DNA of 64,000 nt. Origin: Hyphomicrobium sp. NDB2Meth4 (GTDB lineage: Bacteria > Pseudomonadota > Alphaproteobacteria > Rhizobiales > Hyphomicrobiaceae). A program made the position numbers and the translations under genes. Under the pieces are notes generated by a model. It did no database searches. It was not told where the DNA came from and worked only from the letters and a program-made list of their open reading frames with translations. The stretch spans positions 1 to 64,000 of the forward strand of contig NZ_FPEJ01000013.1 in NCBI RefSeq assembly GCF_900117445.1, read 5' to 3'. This document shows, in pieces, positions 56,227 to 64,000 of this stretch. Numbering within the stretch: position 1 is the stretch's first letter; every line of letters begins with the position of its first letter.

Positions 56227-57258
56227 ATGCGCACCGCCCTTATCGTCGGAGCCGCCGGCACCGAGCTGTCGCCCGACGAAGTCCGGTTCCTCAAGGACGC
56301 CCGCCCGGCGGGGTTTATCCTCTTTGCCCGAAATTTGAAGGATCACGCGCAGATACGCGCGCTGATCTCCGATGTGCGCGCGGCCGTCGGCGCGGACGAC
56401 GTTCTGGTTCTCATCGATCAGGAGGGCGGACGCGTGCAGCGCCTGCGCCCGCCGCTTGGCCGCGCGTTGCCGCCCGCAGCGGCCTACGGCGCCCTATACG
56501 CAGGCGATCGCGAAGCAGCTCTCGCAGCCGCCTTCGAGGCTACTCGCCTGCTTGCTGCCGATCTCGTCGACCTCGGCATCAATACCGATTGCGCGCCTGT
56601 GCTCGACCTGCCCGTCCCGGGCTCGCATGACATCATCGGCGACCGCGCTTATGGGCGCACCGTCGAGCAGGTCGTGGCGCTCGCCAAAGCGGTAGCAGAT
56701 GGCTTCATGGCCGGTGGCGTCGTGCCGGTGATCAAGCACATTCCCGGTCACGGCCGCGCCACCGCTGATAGCCACTTGGCGCTGCCGGTCGTCACCGAGA
56801 CCCGCGAGGAACTGATCGCCTCGGATTTCGCCCCCTTCAAGGCCCTGAGCCATTTGCCGGCGGCGATGTCCGCGCACGTCGTGTTCCGCGCCATCGATCC
56901 GGATGCGCCGGCCAGCACCTCGTCCGTTGTCATCCAGGACGTCATCCGCGGCCTGATCGGCTTCGACGGCCTCCTTATGAGCGATGACCTCAGCATGAAG
57001 GCGCTTTCCGGTCCGATGCGTCAGCGCGCCGAGGCGGTCATTGCCGCCGGCTCCGATCTCGCGCTTCACTGCAACGGCGATATGGCCGAAATGGTAGACG
57101 CCGCAGAGGGTTCCGGCCGCCTCGAAGGGCGCGCCAAGGAGCGCTTTGATACAGCCCTTAACATTACTAAAGCCACGCAGCCGTTTGATTCCGCTGCGGC
57201 CGAGGCGCAACTGGCCAAGGTCCTTGCGTTTGCGGCCGGTTCTGCTGAATCAGTGTAA
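56227..57258 (+). CDS. nagZ: Beta-N-acetylhexosaminidase (peptidoglycan recycling)
   Basis: 343 residues, GH3 family. It trims N-acetylglucosamine from anhydro-muropeptides in the cytoplasm. Motifs: LIDQEGGRVQRLRPP, NTDCAPVLDLP, IKHIPGHGRATADSHLALP (the NagZ His/Asp catalytic loop) and LLMSDDLSMKAL (nucleophile Asp). The start at 56227 has GGATAGG just upstream. It follows the SPOR gene and precedes scpA. Confidence 0.95.
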   Translation: MRTALIVGAAGTELSPDEVRFLKDARPAGFILFARNLKDHAQIRALISDVRAAVGADDVLVLIDQEGGRVQRLRPPLGRALPPAAAYGALYAGDREAALAAAFEATRLLAADLVDLGINTDCAPVLDLPVPGSHDIIGDRAYGRTVEQVVALAKAVADGFMAGGVVPVIKHIPGHGRATADSHLALPVVTETREELIASDFAPFKALSHLPAAMSAHVVFRAIDPDAPASTSSVVIQDVIRGLIGFDGLLMSDDLSMKALSGPMRQRAEAVIAAGSDLALHCNGDMAEMVDAAEGSGRLEGRAKERFDTALNITKATQPFDSAAAEAQLAKVLAFAAGSAESV

Positions 57259-57329
57259 GCTCAACACTATATTGTTGGGGATCTGACGCGGCCGCCCGCG
57301 AGCGGCTGATTGAGGGCCACCGGGAAGCG

Positions 57330-58190
57330 ATGAGCACCGAGCCGCAAAACGAAGAGAACGAAGCTACCTCGGCCTGGGATGAGCCGGCTGTTGACGCACG
57401 CGTCGACGATGAAGACGCTCTTATCGTCGACGTGGGCGGGTACGAAGGCCCGCTCGACCTCCTGTTGGCGCTCGCCCGCACCCAGAAGGTCGATCTCGCG
57501 AAGATCTCCGTCCTGGCCCTAGCCAACCAGTATCTCTTGTTCATCGCCGAAGCCCAGAAAGTGCGCCTTGAGCTTGCCGCTGACTATCTCGTCATGGCCG
57601 CTTGGCTGACCTTCCTCAAATCGCGACTGCTGCTTCCGCGAGAGACCCCGCAGGGCGAGGAAACCAGCGCCGAGGAACTGGCCCGCCGCCTGTCGTTCCG
57701 CCTGCTGCGCCTTGATGCCATGCGCGAAGCCGGCGCCCAGTTGATGACGCGCATGCGCCTTGGCCGCGATGTCTTCCCGCGCGGCATGCCTGAAGGCACG
57801 CGCACCATCCGCGAGACCGAATTCACCGCCAAGATCTACGACTTGCTGCACGCCTACGCCGATCAGCGCCGACGCACCATCAAGGTGGGCCACGTCGTCA
57901 AGGTCCGGCCCGTCTGGTCGATCAAGGATGCGCGAGTGCGGCTGGAGCGGATGCTCGGCAATGCGCCATCGCCTGGCGATTGGCTCGCCTTCGAGCGCTG
58001 CATGCTGCAGATGGCCAAGGAGCACGAGAACGGCAGGACGGTCGTTGCCAGCGCGTTCGGCGCAACGCTGGAGCTGGCGCGCGAGGGCCAGCTGGAGCTG
58101 CGCCAGGATGGCCCATTCGAGCCGATTTACATGCGTTCGCGCAAGGACGGCAGCGGGCACGCCGAGGCAGAATGGCAGCGGATAGCCTGA
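57330..58190 (+). CDS. scpA: Segregation and condensation protein A
   Basis: 286 residues, kleisin subunit of SMC-ScpAB condensin. The N-terminal region has VGGYEGPLDLLLALARTQKV and LEISVLALANQYL-like segments typical of ScpA (KISVLALANQYLLFI here), and the C-terminus is a winged-helix (about 200-280). An acidic N-terminal tail of about 35 residues is extra. It sits 16 bp before the first possible scpB start, the usual operon. Confidence 0.94.
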   Translation: MSTEPQNEENEATSAWDEPAVDARVDDEDALIVDVGGYEGPLDLLLALARTQKVDLAKISVLALANQYLLFIAEAQKVRLELAADYLVMAAWLTFLKSRLLLPRETPQGEETSAEELARRLSFRLLRLDAMREAGAQLMTRMRLGRDVFPRGMPEGTRTIRETEFTAKIYDLLHAYADQRRRTIKVGHVVKVRPVWSIKDARVRLERMLGNAPSPGDWLAFERCMLQMAKEHENGRTVVASAFGATLELAREGQLELRQDGPFEPIYMRSRKDGSGHAEAEWQRIA

Positions 58191-58224
58191 TCAAAATGAA
58201 CCCCGTGTGCGTTCCGGACATCCG

Positions 58225-59094
58225 ATGACGAAAGAGAAGCGCATGGAACCGCCACGCTTGAGCCTGGTGCCCAATAGCCGGGAGGATAGCGATAGCGCGT
58301 CCGACGACGCACACGCGCCCGGTTCGCTTCCGCGCAACGTCGCCGCACTTCCCTTTGCCGATCACCGCGAGAAGCTGCGCATCCTCGAAGCCTTGCTGTT
58401 CGCGGCATCCGAGCCCTTGGACGAAGCCAAGCTGGCGGCTAATTTCGCAGACGGCGAGAACATCGCCGCCCTGATCGAGGAGCTGCGCGCTTTCTACGCC
58501 GGCCGCGGCGTTAATCTGGTCAAGGTCGCGGGCAAGTGGGCGTTCCGCACCGCCGAAGACCTCGCCTACTTGCTCGACCGCTACGCGACGCAGGAAAAGC
58601 GCCTGTCGAAGGCAGCTCTCGAAACCCTGTCGATCATCGCGTATCACCAGCCGGTGACGCGCGCCGAGATCGAGGACATCCGTGGTGTCACGACATCTGC
58701 GGGCACGCTCGACATCCTGCTGGAAACGGGTTGGGTGCGCCTGCGCGGACGCCGCCGCGCCCCGGGACGGCCCGTCACGTACGGCACCAGCGATGCCTTC
58801 CTCGTCCATTTCGGCCTCGAGAGCATCAAGGACCTTCCGGGCCTCGCCGAGCTGCGCGCGTCAGGCTTGCTCGATGGCAACCTGCCGCCTGACTTCACCG
58901 TGCCCGAGCCGACCGACGTCGCCGCGCTGATGCCCGACGAAGTTCCCCTTGATGAAATCGAGGAAGAAGAGCAGCGCGAGGCTGAGGAGGCAGACGAAGC
59001 TGAGGAACGCGAGGCGGAAGCAGTCGAGGCCGCCGAAGCGGAAGCTGCGGCCGAGGAGACCTTGCCCGGCGACGAGGACGCCGATAAGTCCTGA
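58225..59094 (+). CDS. scpB: Segregation and condensation protein B
   Basis: 289 residues from the ATG (a GTG at 58207 is an alternative). Two winged-helix domains (about 45-215) carry REKLRILEALLFAASEPLDE, KRLSKAALETLSIIAYHQPV, and RGRRRAPGRPVTYGTSDAFL. The C-terminal 75 residues form a very acidic Glu/Ala-rich coiled tail not found in short ScpB proteins. It bridges SMC-ScpA complexes in chromosome organisation. Confidence 0.94.
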   Translation: MTKEKRMEPPRLSLVPNSREDSDSASDDAHAPGSLPRNVAALPFADHREKLRILEALLFAASEPLDEAKLAANFADGENIAALIEELRAFYAGRGVNLVKVAGKWAFRTAEDLAYLLDRYATQEKRLSKAALETLSIIAYHQPVTRAEIEDIRGVTTSAGTLDILLETGWVRLRGRRRAPGRPVTYGTSDAFLVHFGLESIKDLPGLAELRASGLLDGNLPPDFTVPEPTDVAALMPDEVPLDEIEEEEQREAEEADEAEEREAEAVEAAEAEAAAEETLPGDEDADKS

Positions 59095-59130
59095 TCCAGC
59101 GTCTCAAAGTGCGTAAAGAAGGTATCCCTC

Positions 59131-60252
59131 GTGTCATCGCTCGCTGAGAAGTCGGCCCACTCAGCCGCAAATCGCCCGCTATCCGGGGAGGACCGGGGGC
59201 GCGCCGCCGCGACCATCGCGGCCCAGCTGACCTTCGAGAATCTCGCACGCGAGTTCGACACGACCCAGGCGCTTGCCGGTTTCGACCTCGACGTAAAGCC
59301 AGCGGAGATTGTTTGCCTGCTCGGCCCGTCCGGGTGCGGGAAGTCGACACTCCTGCGCATCGCGGCTGGCATCGAAAAGCCGACCGGCGGGCGCGTCCTG
59401 ATCAACGGACGGGAGGTCGCCGGCCCATCGCGCTTCGTCGCCCCGGAAGAGCGCAGCGTCGGGCTGATGTTTCAGGACTTCGCTCTCTTTCCGCATCTGA
59501 CCATCGTCGCCAATGTCGCCTTCGGCTTGAAGGCTCTGACCAAGGCGGCCGCGCATCGGGAAGCGCTGGCCGCATTGAAGCGCGTCGGGCTCGCCCACCT
59601 CGCCGATGAATATCCGCACATATTATCCGGCGGTCAGCAGCAGCGTGTCGCGCTTGCGCGCGCAATCGTGCCGCGCCCCGCGGTCATGCTCATGGACGAG
59701 CCGTTTTCCGGTCTCGACGTGCAATTGCGTGATGCCATGCAGGAGGAGACGCTCTCTCTTCTGCGCGAGGCACGCGCTACATCGGTGATCGTCACGCACC
59801 ATCCCGAAGAGGCCATGCGCATCGGCGACCGCATCGCGGTCATGCGCGCCGGCCGTCTGATCCAGGCCGGCACCGCCGAGACGCTCTATCACCAGCCATC
59901 CGATCTTTTCGTCGCCCGGCTGTTCTCCGAGATCAACGAACTCGCCTACAAGGTCGGCGCGAGCGGGGTAGAAACGCCCATCGGCGTGCTGCCCGCCCCC
60001 GGCCTCAACCCCGGCGAGAGCGCGACAGTTTGTATCCGCGAGCGCGGAGTTGTCCTTTCCAGCGGCGGAGAGGGGATCCCCGGCCGCGTGCTCGACGTTA
60101 AGTTCCTCGGCGACGTCTCGCGCCTCGAAGTGGCCCTCGAAGGCTTCGAAAGGCCAATTAAGGTGCGGGTTGGCGAGAGTGAGGGCTGGAGAAGCGGAGC
60201 CGAGGTCCGCGCCACGATAAATCCCGCACGCGTCCTCGTATTTCCCGCATAG
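59131..60252 (+). CDS. Orphan ABC transporter ATPase (FbpC/PotA-like)
   Basis: 373 residues, GTG start. Walker A GPSGCGKST (about 66-74), Q-loop MFQDFALFPHL, signature LSGGQQQR, Walker B VMLMDEPFSGLD and switch His in IVTHHPEEAM are intact. A C-terminal TOBE-like region (about 270-373) is typical of importers for ferric iron, spermidine, sulfate or molybdate. No permease or binding protein is adjacent, so it probably works with subunits encoded elsewhere. It sits between scpB and tatA. Confidence 0.88.
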   Translation: MSSLAEKSAHSAANRPLSGEDRGRAAATIAAQLTFENLAREFDTTQALAGFDLDVKPAEIVCLLGPSGCGKSTLLRIAAGIEKPTGGRVLINGREVAGPSRFVAPEERSVGLMFQDFALFPHLTIVANVAFGLKALTKAAAHREALAALKRVGLAHLADEYPHILSGGQQQRVALARAIVPRPAVMLMDEPFSGLDVQLRDAMQEETLSLLREARATSVIVTHHPEEAMRIGDRIAVMRAGRLIQAGTAETLYHQPSDLFVARLFSEINELAYKVGASGVETPIGVLPAPGLNPGESATVCIRERGVVLSSGGEGIPGRVLDVKFLGDVSRLEVALEGFERPIKVRVGESEGWRSGAEVRATINPARVLVFPA

Positions 60253-60426
60253 CCCCGCGAAAATGAAGCCACGGTAATAACTTGGCTTTACGCTCTAGGC
60301 GGCCCGCCCTTGCAGGGCCATATGCTTTCTGCAATATCGTTTGACGCAAGTGTTGTCCCGGCGGCAACGATTGCTGCCGTAACATCAGCGGTTGCGGCTG
60401 TAGCAACTCATAAGGAGCGTATGACG

Positions 60427-60666
60427 ATGGGCCTGAGCACCTGGCATTTGCTCATCCTTGCGCTTGTCGCGCTTCTCGTCTTCGGCGGCAGCGGGCGTAT
60501 TTCATCCATCATGGGTGACATGGCAAAAGGTATCAAAAGCTTCAAGAAGGGGCTTTCTGACGACGAGGAGGGGGAAAATCCTCCGGCGCGTGGTGCCGAT
60601 CCCAAGATTATCGAGCAGCGCCCGGTTGAGACCTCCGAGCGCGATAGAAGCAAGACGACGGGCTGA
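60427..60666 (+). CDS. tatA: Tat translocase subunit TatA
   Basis: 79 residues. [21 protein letters not shown] is the membrane helix, followed by an amphipathic helix with [10 protein letters not shown] and a charged tail. I chose ATG 60427 rather than 60421 because AGGAG then lies 9 nt upstream, whereas it would be only 3 nt from 60421. It forms the pore of the twin-arginine pathway with TatB and TatC encoded next. Confidence 0.93.
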   Translation: MGLSTWHLLILALVALLVFGGSGRISSIMGDMAKGIKSFKKGLSDDEEGENPPARGADPKIIEQRPVETSERDRSKTTG

Positions 60667-60737
60667 AGCGGCGATCGCGGCGCGCGCCACCCTTTTGGTG
60701 CGCACGGTATTGAGCGCGTCGGCAACCGGGACGACGC

Positions 60738-61187
60738 ATGTTCGACATCACTTCCAGCAAGCTGTTGATCCTCGCCATCGTGGCGTTGATCGTCGTTGGG
60801 CCGAAGGATCTGCCGATCCTTCTGCGCACCGTTGGCAAGTATCTCGGCATGATCCGCCGGCAGGCGGCCGAGTTCCGAGGCCAGTTCGACGAGGCGATGC
60901 GCGAGGCCGAACTCGACCAGCTCAAGAAGGAATTCGAGGCGGCCGCCCGCGAGGTGCATGCCACGGTCGAGTCGGGCGCCCGCAGTCTGCAGCAGCCGGT
61001 CGACGCACCAAGCACGAAGTCCGAAACGCCGAAAGAACCACCGAAATTCGGCACGCCGCTGGCCGCGCCAGAAGCTCTCGCTTCGCAGCCTGCCGCAGAG
61101 CCGGCACCCCAACTTGCGCCCGTCGATCCGGCACCAGCAAGCCAGGAAGCTGAGACAAAGCCGGAGCCGGGCAGGGGAGCGGCATGA
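60738..61187 (+). CDS. tatB: Tat translocase subunit TatB
   Basis: 149 residues. MFDITSSKLLILAIVALIVV is the membrane helix with the G-P-K-D-L-P turn (VGPKDLPILLRTVGKYL) and a long amphipathic helix (about 25-80) that distinguishes TatB from TatA. The C-terminal Pro/Ala tail is disordered. The stop overlaps the tatC start by 4 bp. Confidence 0.94.
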   Translation: MFDITSSKLLILAIVALIVVGPKDLPILLRTVGKYLGMIRRQAAEFRGQFDEAMREAELDQLKKEFEAAAREVHATVESGARSLQQPVDAPSTKSETPKEPPKFGTPLAAPEALASQPAAEPAPQLAPVDPAPASQEAETKPEPGRGAA

Positions 61188-61999
61188 CCGAACTTGCGCC
61201 AAGGCCCGGTCAGGAGGACATCGACGCCTCCAAGGCTCCGCTTCTCGACCATCTCGTCGAACTGCGCCAGCGGCTGATCTATTCCATCATCGCGCTGGGT
61301 ATCGCGTTCGCGGTCTGCTTCATGTTCGCCAAGCAGATCTACAACATTCTCGTGCTGCCCTATCAGTGGGCGCACGGCGGCACCGATCCGATCGAGATGA
61401 TCTACACGGCGCCGCAGGAGTTCCTGTTCACGCAGATGAAGCTGGCGCTGTTCGGTGCGGCCTGCATCTCGTTCCCCATAGTTGCCAGCCAGATCTATAA
61501 GTTCGTCGCGCCCGGCCTCTACAAGAATGAGCGCCGTGCCTTCCTGCCCTATCTCATCGCCACGCCCGTCCTGTTCCTGCTCGGCGCGCTGCTCGTCTAT
61601 TTCCTCGTCATGCCAATGGCGATGCGCTTCTTCCTCTCGATGCAGCAGTCGGGCGGCCCGGTAGAGATCCATCTGCAGGCGCGCGTGTCGGAATATCTCG
61701 CCCTGATCATGACTTTGATCATCGGCTTCGGCATCTGCTTCCAGCTTCCCGTGGTGCTGACATTGCTTGCCCGCGCCGGACTGCTGACCGCCGATACCCT
61801 AAGGAAGGGCCGGCGCTACGCGCTGCTCGGCATCACCGCGGTTGCTGCGGTTCTCTCGCCGCCCGACCCCTTCAGTATGCTCGCGATGATGCTGCCGACG
61901 GCGGGCCTCTATGAGCTGTCGATCTGGATGGTGGACCGCGTGTCGCGCCAGGAAGCCGCAAAGGAAGCTGCCAAGAAAGCCGCATCCTCCGCCGATTGA
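61184..61999 (+). CDS. tatC: Tat translocase subunit TatC
   Basis: 271 residues with six membrane helices. LLDHLVELRQRLIYSI (about 20-35), the conserved FVAPGLYKNERRAFLP near residue 105 and the LPVVLTLLARAGLLTADTLR region identify it as TatC, the Tat signal-peptide receptor. A lysine/alanine-rich tail ends the protein. The arylsulfatase at 14241-15890 is a likely substrate. Confidence 0.96.
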   Translation: MTELAPRPGQEDIDASKAPLLDHLVELRQRLIYSIIALGIAFAVCFMFAKQIYNILVLPYQWAHGGTDPIEMIYTAPQEFLFTQMKLALFGAACISFPIVASQIYKFVAPGLYKNERRAFLPYLIATPVLFLLGALLVYFLVMPMAMRFFLSMQQSGGPVEIHLQARVSEYLALIMTLIIGFGICFQLPVVLTLLARAGLLTADTLRKGRRYALLGITAVAAVLSPPDPFSMLAMMLPTAGLYELSIWMVDRVSRQEAAKEAAKKAASSAD

Positions 62000-62072
62000 T
62001 CGCGTCTGGACCATCCTTCGTCCGGCTACTATACCGTCCCCCGACTGCGCATCTTAGCGAGCAGAGGCTGAC

Positions 62073-63356
<1,284 letters not shown>

Positions 63357-63360
63357 CACC

Positions 63361-64000
63361 ATGCGCATCCTCGTCACCAACGATGACGGCATAGGCTCCG
63401 AGGGCATCGAGAACCTGCGCCGCATCGCCGAGGAAATCTCCTCCGACGTGTGGGTCGTCGCGCCGGAAAAGAACCAGTCGGGCGCCTCGCACTCGATGAC
63501 GCTGCATGAGCCGCTGCGCGTGCGCCAGACTAACGCCCGCACCTTCGTGCTGCGCGGCACGCCCACCGATTGCGTGATCATGGCAGTGCGCCACTTCCTC
63601 ATCGATCATCCGCCAGATCTCGTTCTGTCGGGCATCAACCACGGCTCCAACCTCGCTGAGGATGTGACTTACTCGGGCACCATCGCAGCTGCCATCGAAG
63701 GCACTATGCTCGGCGTGCGCGCCATCGCCCTGAGCCAGGTCGGCGGTTCGCTGGAGGAAGGAAAGATCCACTGGGAAACGCCGCTGACGCACGGCCCCGG
63801 CCTGATCGCACGCCTGCTCGAAAGCGAATGGCCCAAGAACATCGTTCTCAACGTCAACTTCCCCGCCTGTCCGCCCGACGCCGTCACCGGCGTTGAGATG
63901 ACGCGCCAGGGCCGCCGCGATCAGGCCTCGCTGCGCATCGACCAGCGCAACGACCCTTGGGGCATGCCGTACTTCTGGTTCAACTTTGAACGCCCGCCGT
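63361..64000 (+). CDS. surE: 5'/3'-nucleotidase SurE (cut by window end)
   Basis: The first 213 codons are visible and the rest runs off the right edge. [20 protein letters not shown] has the metal-binding Asp-Asp of SurE; Ser and Asn ligands follow in [12 protein letters not shown] and [19 protein letters not shown]. It dephosphorylates nucleoside monophosphates. Its position after serS is conserved and usually followed by pcm; here pcm-like is elsewhere, upstream of tolC. Confidence 0.95.
   Translation, partial: MRILVTNDDGIGSEGIENLRRIAEEISSDVWVVAPEKNQSGASHSMTLHEPLRVRQTNARTFVLRGTPTDCVIMAVRHFLIDHPPDLVLSGINHGSNLAEDVTYSGTIAAAIEGTMLGVRAIALSQVGGSLEEGKIHWETPLTHGPGLIARLLESEWPKNIVLNVNFPACPPDAVTGVEMTRQGRRDQASLRIDQRNDPWGMPYFWFNFERPP

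Noticed and set aside
60421-60666. tatA start at ATG 60421
   Set aside because: The ribosome-binding site AGGAG would be only 3 nt away; the ATG at 60427 gives normal spacing.

Overview
The window looks like chromosome from a high-GC alphaproteobacterium of the order Hyphomicrobiales (Hyphomicrobium/Rhodoplanes-like; this is inference). The evidence is the conserved order pcm-tolC-popZ-valS and argS-SPOR-nagZ-scpA-scpB-(ABC)-tatABC-serS-surE, an ExoR-like Sel1 protein, and many small Rhizobiales-type secreted proteins. No rRNA or CRISPR array was seen. There are two intact tRNAs (Asn, Cys) and one 3' tRNA fragment (Lys).

Layout. 1-7.9 kb: patchy accessory DNA. It holds a small membrane/cytosolic gene pair divergent from an AraC regulator, a secreted small protein, a 105-bp direct repeat in two copies, a short-chain dehydrogenase and a TonB-dependent siderophore receptor. 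7.9-11.5 kb: a tightly coupled pair. The first gene has an unrecognised N-terminal region and a PhoU/DUF47-like C-terminus. The second is a pyruvate-phosphate-dikinase-like protein with no PEP-binding barrel. 11.8-16.9 kb (minus strand): an operon for a formylglycine-generating enzyme, a Tat-type arylsulfatase, an exported HAD hydrolase, a DUF3302 membrane protein and an HlyD-type adaptor. 17.5 kb: a tRNA-Lys(CTT) 3' fragment that looks like an attachment-site scar. 17.8-26.7 kb (minus strand): six packed genes encoding a receiver/zinc-ribbon (TackOD1-like) protein, a processive GT2 glycosyltransferase, an HlyD-like adaptor, an Hpt protein and two membrane hybrid histidine kinases. This looks like a phosphorelay that carries its own exopolysaccharide machinery. 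27.2-28.8 kb: a complete IS1182-type insertion sequence with terminal repeats and a 4-bp target duplication. 29.3-34.4 kb: a large exported TPR protein and a GGDEF/EAL protein. 34.6-37.4 kb: integration debris (a truncated integrase, a cysteine-rich ORF, a frameshifted integrase) abutting tRNA-Asn.

37.5-64 kb is conserved housekeeping DNA, mostly plus strand. It covers outer-membrane efflux (tolC), cell-pole organisation (popZ), aminoacyl-tRNA synthetases (valS, argS, serS), an ExoR-like regulator, exonuclease III, Fe-S insertion (erpA), dNTP hydrolysis (dgt), a SPOR-domain envelope protein, peptidoglycan recycling (nagZ), chromosome segregation (scpA/scpB), Tat export (tatABC) and surE, which runs off the end.

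Functional links that can be proposed. The Tat system at 60.4-62.0 kb could export the arylsulfatase, which carries a twin-arginine leader and is presumably matured in the cytoplasm by the neighbouring FGE. The ExoR-like protein, the GGDEF/EAL protein and the phosphorelay/GT2 cluster could all bear on surface polysaccharide. The best candidates for undescribed systems are the phosphorelay/GT2/TackOD1 cluster and the split dikinase/PhoU pair.
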